Positions 1 through 6,030 of a DNA stretch of 7,368 bases are shown here, one piece after another (position 1 is the stretch's first letter; the number at the start of each line of letters is the position of its first letter). The notes under the pieces were generated by a model that searched no databases, had not been told where the DNA came from, and saw nothing but the letters and a program-made list of their open reading frames with translations. A program made the translations under genes and the position numbers. Origin of the DNA: Deltaproteobacteria bacterium (GTDB lineage Bacteria; Desulfobacterota; DSM-4660; Desulfatiglandales; Desulfatiglandaceae); contig JAFDJF010000385.1 of NCBI GenBank assembly GCA_019307645.1, positions 1-7,368 on the forward strand. Direction: 5' to 3'.

Positions 1-16
1 TTTGCGCGAGCCCTAA

Positions 17-57
17 GCTACAGTAGCGATTTTGCTACGATCCGGGCAATAAAGCCC
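17..57. promoter_or_regulatory. Leader with GCTAC/GTAGC half-sites and a small hairpin
   Basis: Three copies of one 5-bp half-site lie close together: GCTAC at 17-21, GTAGC at 23-27 and GCTAC at 34-38. The first two form a palindrome with a 1-nt centre; the second and third can form a 5-bp stem with a 6-nt loop. A further 4-bp stem, GGGC/GCCC, lies at 44-57. The site is 40-60 bp before the molybdoenzyme start, so an operator or a short leader structure is possible. No convincing -35/-10 pair is seen and the stems are short, so this is a weak call. Confidence 0.25.
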
Positions 58-79
58 ACCGATTCCCAGGAGGTGCGAA

Positions 80-2293
80 ATGGCCACGAAAAAATCAGGA
101 CTTCAGAGAGGTGAAGTAACCGTCGTGCCCACCGGTGGCTGCTATGACTGCGGCGGCAGATGTGTGCTCAAAGTTCATGTAAAGGACGGCGTGGCCATCA
201 GGGTGGACGCGGATGACGGCGAAGAGCCTCAACTGCGGGCCTGTGCCCGGGGCCGTGCCATGCGTAGACAGATGTATTCCCCCGATCGTCTCCTCTTTCC
301 ACAAAAGAGGGTGGGCCTCCGGGGTGAAGGCAAATTTGAGCGCATATCGTGGGATGAGGCGCTGGACACGGTGGCCGGCGAGCTGACGCGAATCAAAGAG
401 ACCTTTGGTTCGAAGGCGATTCTGGGACTAACCCTTTCAGGAGGCGTGGGAGCGCTCCATACCGGACCTTCGACTTTGCACCAGTTTCTGAATAGCTTCG
501 GCGGTTTCACGCATGCATGGGGCGATGACTCGGCAGAAGGGGCGGTTTTTGCTGCCAGATCCACCTATGGCACGCTTACCAACGGCAATAACCGGGATGA
601 TCTGCTCAACTCGCGGCTTATTATTTTGTGGGGACTCAATCCTGCCACGTCGATTTTCAGCACCAACACCAGTTACTGGATTTCACAAGCTAAGGAGGCC
701 GGCGCCAGGATCTTCGTGATTGACCCTCGATACACCAATACCGCTGCCACTTTTGCTGACCAGTGGATCCCCATCAAGCCGGGGACTGACACCGCAATGA
801 TGGCAGCCATGGCCCATGTGATGATTACTGAAGACATTCATGACACCAAATTCCTCGACACATACACCATTGGCTTCGACAAGTTTAAAGACTATGTTTT
901 GGGGGCAGAGGACGGCACTGCCAAAACACCGGATTGGGCCCAGGCAAAAACCGGTGTAAGCGCTGACACGATCATTTCACTGGCACGGGAATATGCAACG
1001 ACCCGGCCCGCGGCGCTGATTGCGGGATTTGCTCCCGGACGATCAGCCTTTGGAGAGCAATTCCATCGCATAGCATCCACCCTGGCGGCAATGACGGGAA
1101 ATGTTGGCCTGTCGGGCGGTGGCGCCGGCGGTTTTGAACGTAGTATATTAGGGCCAATGGTTCCCCCTGGTTATTCCAAGCTATTTGAAGGCGGTCCTTA
1201 CGAAGCACGCCTGAAGCAATTGGATGTTCCACAACGTCTCAAAAAGCGACCGCACGCCTGCCGCCTGTGGGATGCTGTTCTGGAAGGGACTGCAGGAGGT
1301 TACCCTGAAGATTACAAAATGGCCTATATCGCCTTTAACAACCCGCTCAATCAGTATCCAAACATCAACAAAGGTATTGAGGCCCTGAAGAAGCTGGAGT
1401 TTATCGTGGTCCATGAGCAGTTCATGACGGCCACGGCAAGATTTGCCGATATCCTGCTGCCGGTGACCACGGTTTGGGAGAGAAACGACATTGCCCGCCC
1501 ATGGGTGGGTGGGCCTTACTTTCTTTACCAGAACAAGGTGATCGACCCCCCGGCCGATGTAAAGTCTGATTTTGAAATCTGCCGGGAACTGGCATCGAGG
1601 CTGGGCATTGAAGATCCGTATGGCGGAATGTCGGAAGAGGAAGTCGTCCGTCTGATAGCGGAGAGTATGGAAGACGTACTTCCGGAGGTGGGCGACTTTG
1701 AGAAGTTCAAGCAAGACGGGGTTCACAAGATAAAACGCGGTCCCCAGATCTGTTTCAAAGAACAAATCGAAGATCCTGAGAATAATCCTTTTCCAACCCT
1801 GTCGGGAAAGATCGAGATCTATTCTCAGCTTATCGCAGATCTGAACGATCCGGACATTCCTGCCATACCCAGGCATATCGACCCCTGGGAAGGGCCTGAA
1901 GACCCCCTGGCAGAAAGGTATCCGCTGCAACTCATTAGTACAAAAATAAAATCAAGGGCACACTCGTGCTTTGAGAACCATCCCTGGCTCAAGGAGCTAG
2001 ACCCGCAAAGCCTGTGGCTCAGCACCCGGGATGCCCAAAGTCGAGGCATCGAGAACGGAGAAAAAGTCAGGGTGTTCAATGACCGGGGAGAAACCATTAT
2101 TCAGGCCAGGGTGACCGAGTGTATCATGCCCGGCGTGGTATTCCTGGGCGAAGGGGCCTGGTACCGGCCCGATGACAAAGGACGGGACCGGGCAGGAAAC
2201 CCCAACATGCTCACCAATGACAATTATTCACCAGGCGGCGCGTTTCCTTTTAACACCTGTCTGGTACAGGCAGAGAAGGGAGCTTCTCAATAA
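80..2293 (+). CDS. DmsA-like molybdopterin oxidoreductase, catalytic subunit (leaderless)
   Basis: Catalytic subunit of the DMSO reductase (bis-MGD Mo/W) family, 737 aa, closest in remembered sequence to E. coli DmsA/YnfE. A [4Fe-4S] motif is formed by C21, C24, C28 and C55, followed by ARGRAMRR and a FERISWDEAL segment. The body (about 75-560) binds the pterin cofactor; S151 in GDDS sits where DmsA carries its Mo-ligating Ser in GDYS. SGKIEIYSQ (575-583) and the C-terminal pterin-binding domain (about 614-732, with KSRAHS, FNDRGE and GEGAWY) match DmsA closely. Family enzymes reduce S- or N-oxides or related oxyanions; the substrate here is unknown. The start is firm: CAGGAGG at 67-73 lies 6 nt before the ATG and an in-frame TAA is at 50-52. 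No twin-arginine leader can therefore be added, and the enzyme is predicted cytoplasmic, unlike DmsA. The spacing CX2CX3C is one residue shorter than DmsA's CX3CX3C. Confidence 0.93.
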   Translation: MATKKSGLQRGEVTVVPTGGCYDCGGRCVLKVHVKDGVAIRVDADDGEEPQLRACARGRAMRRQMYSPDRLLFPQKRVGLRGEGKFERISWDEALDTVAGELTRIKETFGSKAILGLTLSGGVGALHTGPSTLHQFLNSFGGFTHAWGDDSAEGAVFAARSTYGTLTNGNNRDDLLNSRLIILWGLNPATSIFSTNTSYWISQAKEAGARIFVIDPRYTNTAATFADQWIPIKPGTDTAMMAAMAHVMITEDIHDTKFLDTYTIGFDKFKDYVLGAEDGTAKTPDWAQAKTGVSADTIISLAREYATTRPAALIAGFAPGRSAFGEQFHRIASTLAAMTGNVGLSGGGAGGFERSILGPMVPPGYSKLFEGGPYEARLKQLDVPQRLKKRPHACRLWDAVLEGTAGGYPEDYKMAYIAFNNPLNQYPNINKGIEALKKLEFIVVHEQFMTATARFADILLPVTTVWERNDIARPWVGGPYFLYQNKVIDPPADVKSDFEICRELASRLGIEDPYGGMSEEEVVRLIAESMEDVLPEVGDFEKFKQDGVHKIKRGPQICFKEQIEDPENNPFPTLSGKIEIYSQLIADLNDPDIPAIPRHIDPWEGPEDPLAERYPLQLISTKIKSRAHSCFENHPWLKELDPQSLWLSTRDAQSRGIENGEKVRVFNDRGETIIQARVTECIMPGVVFLGEGAWYRPDDKGRDRAGNPNMLTNDNYSPGGAFPFNTCLVQAEKGASQ

Positions 2294-2328
2294 CTCCGGT
2301 TATTCATGCAATAAGGCATAAGTAGAAC

Positions 2329-2442
2329 CGAATAACGAATATCGATTACATGAATTCCGAATGACGAAGGAAGGAGTTTTTGTCAATTATATAAATAAAG
2401 CGAAGCGATTCCTTACTTCGTCATTCGTTATTCGTTATTCTG
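2329..2442. repeat. Two opposed heptad-repeat arrays forming an imperfect inverted repeat
   Basis: The 263-bp spacer between the molybdoenzyme and its iron-sulfur subunit contains 7-bp units in two orientations. The right array (2408-2442) reads attcctt, acttcgt, cattcgt, tattcgt, tattctg. The left array (2329-2370) reads cgaataa, cgaatat, cgattac, atgaatt, ccgaatg, acgaagg, which is the reverse-complement type. The arms pair as an imperfect hairpin: GAACCG at 2325-2330 against CGGTTC at 2443-2448, AATAACGAAT against ATTCGTTATT, and CGAATGACGAAG against a matching segment at 2415-2427. The left arm has about 18 extra bases. The loop is AT-rich (2375-2410). It is not a classic terminator, because no T-run follows the right arm. 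Bases 2449-2545 show nothing further I can support. Confidence 0.7.
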
Positions 2443-2556
2443 CGGTTCAAAATATTCCCCGCATGGTAGCAAGCCCGGGTACTGCAGCTCATTGAAAATC
2501 GTTGACGTTAGGGTTTATTGAGAACTTACCGGAAAAGTTCGGAGAGGAGGATTAAA

Positions 2557-3114
2557 ATGCAACTGGGCTTTTATTTCGATCAAACACGGTGTACAGGCTG
2601 CGATACATGCACCATTGCCTGCAAAGACTGGAATGAATATGACCTGGGTGCGGAGCCTGCCAACTGGCGGTGGGTGGAGGAACTGGAGACGGGCGTCTAC
2701 CCCAATCCGTTCCTGAGCTACATGGCCCTTTCCTGCCTGCACTGCGCCCAGCCGAGCTGTGTTGATGCCTGTCCTGTCTCTGCTATCTACAAAAGACCGG
2801 AAGACGGCATCGTCATGGTTGACAGGGATGAATGCCTGGGAAAAGACCAGTGTGGGGAGTGCCAGTCCGCTTGTCCCTATGACGCCCCCCGTTTCGGTTC
2901 CGAAGAGGATGCCAAAATGCAGAAGTGTAATTTCTGTATCGATCGCTGGGAAGAGGGAAAGCTGCCGGTCTGCGTCGCAGGGTGTCCTATGAGAGCGCTG
3001 GACGCAGGCGACATGGAGGAGCTAAGGCGCAAATACGGCAACGGCAATGAGGCTCCCGGCTTTATATACGCAACGGTTGAAATGCCTTCCGTTGTGATTA
3101 AAGCCAAGGGATAA
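2557..3114 (+). CDS. DmsB-like 4x[4Fe-4S] electron-transfer subunit
   Basis: Iron-sulfur subunit (185 aa) expected to carry electrons to or from the preceding molybdoenzyme. It has exactly 16 cysteines in four groups: C12, C15, C18, C22; C60, C63, C68, C72; C93, C99, C102, C106; C124, C127, C139, C143. This is the DmsB/NrfC/PhsB layout with four cubane clusters. The opening MQLGFYFDQTRCTGC and the ending VEMPSVVIKAKG resemble E. coli DmsB. The third group is CX5CX2CX3C, where DmsB has CX2CX2CX3C. The start is ATG 2557, with GGAGG at 2546-2550 six bases upstream; the frame is open back to a TTG at 2518, but that codon has no ribosome site and would add residues absent from the family. There is no signal peptide or membrane segment. 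DUF2284 follows after 19 bp, but no DmsC-type anchor is present in the window. Confidence 0.93.
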   Translation: MQLGFYFDQTRCTGCDTCTIACKDWNEYDLGAEPANWRWVEELETGVYPNPFLSYMALSCLHCAQPSCVDACPVSAIYKRPEDGIVMVDRDECLGKDQCGECQSACPYDAPRFGSEEDAKMQKCNFCIDRWEEGKLPVCVAGCPMRALDAGDMEELRRKYGNGNEAPGFIYATVEMPSVVIKAKG

Positions 3115-3133
3115 AAGTAAAAAGGAGAAATTC

Positions 3134-3781
3134 ATGGAGAAAGTATCAGAGCGAGTGACACTAACGATGGATAAGACAAAATGTGACCAGGACCTTGAAA
3201 AATACAAAGAGATGGCTGTTCAATTGGGAGCCGCAAAGGCCACCATCGTTGATGTCAATGAGATCCCTGTAGAAGAGCGAGTCACACTGAAGTGCCAGGT
3301 TCCCAGATGCATTTCTTATGGTATAAGTGCGCATTGCCCGCCCAACACGCTCAAACCCGAAGAACTCCGAAAGATGCTTGGCCATTACCACAAAGCCGTA
3401 TTTTTTATTAAGGATCTCCCTGCCGGTATTATGGGGATCAGTGGAGATACCTGGAAAGATTTGATGGCAGCATATCTCGACATTTACAAAATCGTCAGTG
3501 GCATTGAATCTCAGGCATTCTATGACGGCCATTACCTGGCCGTCGGTTTTGCCGCCGGCTCTTGCCGACATACACTTTGTATAGAGCATGAGACCTGTGC
3601 CGCTCTGGAAGGACAAAACTGCAGGCATTATTTCAGGTCCCGGCCTTCTATGGAAGCTGTCGGCATCAATGTCTTCCAAATGGTCGCTGCTGCAGACTGG
3701 GATATTTTTCCAATCGGAACGGACGCAAAACTTGATGGCATACCGAAAGGAACACTCGCCGGAATTGTCATCGTGTATTGA
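3134..3781 (+). CDS. DUF2284 family predicted metal-binding protein
   Basis: Small cysteine-rich protein (215 aa) of the DUF2284 / COG5423 type, whose biochemical role is unknown. Eight cysteines are visible. C54, C59 and C68 lie in the segment KCQVPRCISYGISAHCPP, typical of the N-terminal family signature. C144, C149, C155 and C163 lie in the second signature, which ends in a RPSMEAVGINVF-type segment (170 onward). C17 is extra. This arrangement suggests an iron-sulfur or other metal site, by family inference only. The start is supported by AAGGAG at 3122-3127, six bases before the ATG. It lies 19 bp after the ferredoxin subunit and is almost certainly co-transcribed with it, so an accessory electron-transfer or maturation role for the molybdoenzyme is plausible. 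Its stop lies tail to tail with the minus-strand hydrolase. Confidence 0.88.
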   Translation: MEKVSERVTLTMDKTKCDQDLEKYKEMAVQLGAAKATIVDVNEIPVEERVTLKCQVPRCISYGISAHCPPNTLKPEELRKMLGHYHKAVFFIKDLPAGIMGISGDTWKDLMAAYLDIYKIVSGIESQAFYDGHYLAVGFAAGSCRHTLCIEHETCAALEGQNCRHYFRSRPSMEAVGINVFQMVAAADWDIFPIGTDAKLDGIPKGTLAGIVIVY

Positions 3782-4744
3782 GCGTAACGTCAATGGACTT
3801 GATCCGGCATCCAGATTACCAAATGCTCTTAAAAGACACTGGTCTGTCACTGCGATTCTTCTGTCAAACAGGGCGATATCCTCCCATCTGACATTCCCTT
3901 CCATCCAGGTTATCTCAGAAGAAATATGATAGGCCGTCTTTTCCCTGCTGCCTATTGCCTCTATGATTTCAGCCTTTCTTTCCTCATGGTGGGCAAGCAG
4001 TTCATCGATCCGTTTCCGGAGATTGGTGAAGGGTTCCTCATGGGCGGGCAACCCCAGCACCATATCCAGGCCCTGAAGTTTTTTGAGTGACTTGAGATAC
4101 TTTCTAAGCGGATCTTCATGCGATTGCATGTGGATGCTGATATTGGGGGTAATCCCCGGCAGGATATGGTCACCTGTAAACAAGAGCTTTTTGGATGGTT
4201 CATAAAGGCAGATGTGGCCGTTGGAATGCCCGGGTGTCCAGATCACCTGCAGATCGAAAATGCCGGTAGAGATGGTGTCCCCGTCCGAGACCGCCCTGTC
4301 AGGACTGGCCTCGGGTATCAGATTCTTAAATTCCCCCGAGCTGTTCATCTCGGCAGTCAACTGCTCTTCCGGCACGCCATTGCTGCGAAGCCACGCGTTT
4401 ATCTCCCGGAAAACGAGATCGGTCGTCCACAAAAGCTTTGAATCGAGATACTCCTTCTCCACCTCATGGACTGCAAGAGATGCCCCGGAAAGCTGCTGTA
4501 CCCTGTCTGCCTGGCCAATATGGTCGGGATGCATGTGCGTAATAATAATCAGGCTGATATCCTGAAAACCGACCTGAATTTCCTTCAGTTGTCCCGAAAG
4601 CGCTTCAAATGATTCCTGATCATTCCATCCGGTATCAAGCAATACCCATCCCTCAGTCCCCTGAATGAGATACGTATTCACATAACCCAGGGGGTTGTCC
4701 TTTAGCGGGAGTTTGATCTGATGAATCCCGGGTACGATTTCCAA
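3161..4744 (-). CDS. MBL-fold metallohydrolase with lost stop; frame runs antisense through DUF2284
   Basis: Metallo-beta-lactamase-fold hydrolase. The metal ligands are all present: H70, H72, D74 and H75 in THMHPDHIG, H173 in TPGHS, D192 in FTGDH and H235 in PAHEEP. A winged-helix-like tail typical of these roughly 310-330-residue proteins covers about 256-314 (KTAYHISSEITW through LRAFGNLDAG). Such proteins hydrolyse thioesters, glyoxalase-type esters or related substrates; the substrate here is not evident. The start chosen is TTG 4744, because TCTCCT at 4751-4756 (AGGAGA on this strand) sits 6 bases upstream; a TTG at 4762 in the same frame has no ribosome site of its own. Recognisable homology ends near residue 314 (about base 3803). 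From about 3781 down to the TAG at 3161 the frame is merely the antisense of the DUF2284 gene, so that part is unlikely to be genuine protein. The native C-terminus seems lost or frameshifted. It follows the broken dehydrogenase remnant after 23 bp and is probably in the same operon. Confidence 0.75.
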   Translation of the reverse strand: MEIVPGIHQIKLPLKDNPLGYVNTYLIQGTEGWVLLDTGWNDQESFEALSGQLKEIQVGFQDISLIIITHMHPDHIGQADRVQQLSGASLAVHEVEKEYLDSKLLWTTDLVFREINAWLRSNGVPEEQLTAEMNSSGEFKNLIPEASPDRAVSDGDTISTGIFDLQVIWTPGHSNGHICLYEPSKKLLFTGDHILPGITPNISIHMQSHEDPLRKYLKSLKKLQGLDMVLGLPAHEEPFTNLRKRIDELLAHHEERKAEIIEAIGSREKTAYHISSEITWMEGNVRWEDIALFDRRIAVTDQCLLRAFGNLDAGSSPLTLRSIHDDNSGECSFRYAIKFCVRSDWKNIPVCSSDHLEDIDADSFHRRPGPEIMPAVLSFQSGTGLMLYTKCMSARAGGKTDGQVMAVIECLRFNATDDFVNVEICCHQIFPGISTDPHNTGREILNKKYGFVVMAKHLSEFFGFERVGRAMRTYTIRNASGNLALQCDSLFYRDLIDINDGGLCGSQLNSHLFVFFKVLVTFCLIHR

Positions 4745-4767
4745 TGGTCTTCTCCTATGCAAATAAA

Positions 4768-4890
4768 TTACGCCTCATTAATCAAAAATTCCGGCTCATA
4801 ATTTTCTTCAAATTCTTCTGCAATTCTTTCCGCATGAACTTCGGATGTCCCGCAGTCGTTTTCAAATGCCTTTGTGAACCTGATTGGCCT
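4768..4890 (-). pseudogene. Detached C-terminal end of the acyl-CoA dehydrogenase at 4862-5845
   Basis: One frame over from the truncated dehydrogenase, an open stretch of 40 codons ends at TAA 4768-4770. From its seventh codon it reads KAFENDCGTSEVHAERIAEEF. Without gaps this fits the usual end of this dehydrogenase subfamily (pattern K-A-x-E-x-x-x-G-D-x-D-x-H-R-E-x-x-A), with matching K, A, E, G, H, E and A positions. It has no start codon or ribosome site of its own. Its stop lies 23 bp before the hydrolase start, a normal operon gap. I therefore read it as the original 3' end of the upstream gene, separated by a deletion with frameshift near 4867-4872. Confidence 0.6.
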
Positions 4891-5845
4891 TTAATTTGGC
4901 CATGGAACACAGTCGCTTTGAGGGGTTTCCGGAATTGATTGTCTCTGCGGCTTCATAAACCAGATTTTTCAACCCGTCGATCTCACAAAGATGATCCACC
5001 AGTCGGTGTTGAATGACCTGGAATGAGCCAATGGGCTTGTCAAACTGATGCCTTTCTCTTGCATAACGTGTTGTAATGTCGACCACAGCCTGGGCACTGC
5101 CGGATACTTCCGCACTTTTCAAAAGAGCCCCGACTGTGAGTATATAATCAACAATCTGCCACCCCCTGCCCTGCTCCCCCAGGATGTTTTCCCCAGGGAC
5201 CTTAACATCATTGAATCTTACTTCGCATCGCGTGTCATGAGACACGGTGGGAATTATTTCTGTTTCCAGTCCTGCGCTTTTACAGTCAACAATGAATACC
5301 GTTATGCCTCCTTCACCCGCTTCATCATCCGTTCGAGCCACCACCAGAATATGATCCGCCGAATTGGCATAGGGGACAAAAAGCTTTTTACCATTTAACA
5401 CGTATTCGTCGCCCTGTAAATCAGCCCTTAATCTGATATCCCCGGATTCGTAGCTGTCTGTTTCTTCTTTTAATGCCAGGCTCCAGATTGCGCCTTTAGC
5501 CGCTATCTTCGGAAGATATTTCTTTTTCTGTTCTGCTGTTGCATATTCCAATAAGGGCATAGAGCAAAGACATACCGTGGAAAAATATGGTGAAGGAAAA
5601 ATGTTTCTTCCCGCCTCCTCCATAAAAATCACCAAATCATAGAATTCTCCTTCCGTCCCTCCGTATTCTTCCGGTATGACAAGACCCTGAAATCCTAATT
5701 TAACCATCTTTTTCCAAACCTTCGGGTCATATCCTTTTTCACTGCCCTTCAACTCCCGAACACTGTCTTTAGGGCATTCCTTTTTCAAAAACTCCCTGAC
5801 AGAAGATCTGATCAATTCCTGATCTTTTGAAAATGCAAAATCCAT
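4862..5845 (-). CDS. Acyl-CoA dehydrogenase, C-terminally truncated (probable non-catalytic subunit)
   Basis: Flavin-dependent acyl-CoA dehydrogenase of 327 aa; the family is usually 375-400 aa. The N-terminal helical domain covers about 1-115 (PEEYGGTEGEFYD at 58-70), the beta domain about 116-225, and the C-terminal helical domain begins near 226, with RHQFDKPIGSFQVIQH at 265-280. Two features suggest a partner rather than a catalytic subunit. The usual TEPxAGSD segment is replaced by KEETDSYESGD (126-136). The position corresponding to the isovaleryl-CoA dehydrogenase base is K243, not Glu. The protein stops at KLKANQVHKGI; the QIHGGxGxT region is missing, and the final segment appears in another frame at 4768-4868. 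About 26-27 residues seem deleted. The start has AAGGA at 5853-5857, seven bases upstream. It lies between the full-length dehydrogenase and the hydrolase, all on the minus strand. Confidence 0.82.
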   Translation of the reverse strand: MDFAFSKDQELIRSSVREFLKKECPKDSVRELKGSEKGYDPKVWKKMVKLGFQGLVIPEEYGGTEGEFYDLVIFMEEAGRNIFPSPYFSTVCLCSMPLLEYATAEQKKKYLPKIAAKGAIWSLALKEETDSYESGDIRLRADLQGDEYVLNGKKLFVPYANSADHILVVARTDDEAGEGGITVFIVDCKSAGLETEIIPTVSHDTRCEVRFNDVKVPGENILGEQGRGWQIVDYILTVGALLKSAEVSGSAQAVVDITTRYARERHQFDKPIGSFQVIQHRLVDHLCEIDGLKNLVYEAAETINSGNPSKRLCSMAKLKANQVHKGI

Positions 5846-5866
5846 TTATCATTCCTTTCCATATGT

Positions 5867-6017
5867 TTAGGTTGGTTAGGCTGAAGGCTGAAGGCTTTTA
5901 GTAAAATAATATGTAGGGTGGGCTGTGCCCACCTATCAAAATGGTGGGCACAGCCCACCCTACTTTTTTATAACTGCGGTACCTAACAGCCTAAATGCCT
6001 ACAGTCTATCTACCTGA
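5867..6017. repeat. Heptad arrays in opposite orientation flanking a palindrome
   Basis: The 185-bp spacer between the two dehydrogenase genes is almost wholly repetitive. To the left of the palindrome, 7-bp units run ttaggtt, ggttagg, ctgaagg, ctgaagg, cttttag (5867-5901). To the right, units of reverse-complement type run cctaaca, gcctaaa, then after a 1-base slip gcctaca, gtctatc, tacctga (5982-6017). Unit identity is low except for the two exact ctgaagg copies. The layout, two opposed heptad arrays around a central element, repeats that seen at 2329-2442, although the unit sequences differ. Confidence 0.6.
5913..5963. repeat. 51-bp perfect palindrome with nested hairpins (REP/MITE-like)
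   Basis: Bases 5913-5933 and 5943-5963 are perfect 21-bp reverse complements separated by a 9-nt loop (tatcaaaat). Each arm also contains its own hairpin: GGTGGGC-tgt-GCCCACC at 5917-5933 and GGTGGGC-aca-GCCCACC at 5943-5959. The element can therefore fold as one long stem or two short ones. A T-rich run (ctttttta) follows on the plus strand, but no plus-strand gene precedes it. On the minus strand it sits between two co-oriented dehydrogenase genes and is followed by an AT-rich stretch, so it could attenuate transcription or stabilise the upstream message. A dispersed palindromic repeat is the simplest reading. Confidence 0.85.
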
Positions 6018-6030
6018 ATTCCAATCATTC

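Noticed and set aside
1..16. End of an upstream gene (open codons then TAA at 14-16)
   Set aside because: Only four codons are visible, with no way to distinguish them from chance.
1181..1930. 249-codon open frame on the minus strand inside the molybdoenzyme gene
   Set aside because: It is antisense to conserved DmsA-like sequence, has no ribosome site or recognisable motif, and its composition is that expected of a shadow frame.
2502..2530. Possible promoter before the iron-sulfur subunit (TTGACG at 2502-2507)
   Set aside because: The hexamer is good, but the position 17 bp downstream reads CTTACC, a poor -10; there is not enough to call a promoter.
2518..2556. TTG-initiated N-terminal extension of the iron-sulfur subunit
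   Set aside because: ATG 2557 has GGAGG six bases upstream and gives the family-typical N-terminus; the extension has no ribosome site.
4768..4890. Independent small gene of 40 codons between the dehydrogenase and the hydrolase
   Set aside because: It has no start codon or ribosome site and aligns to a dehydrogenase C-terminus, so it is better read as a detached gene end.
5943..5970. Rho-independent terminator (strong hairpin followed by a T-rich run on the plus strand)
   Set aside because: No plus-strand gene lies upstream, and the palindrome with nested arms is better described as a dispersed repeat; an attenuation effect on the minus strand remains possible.
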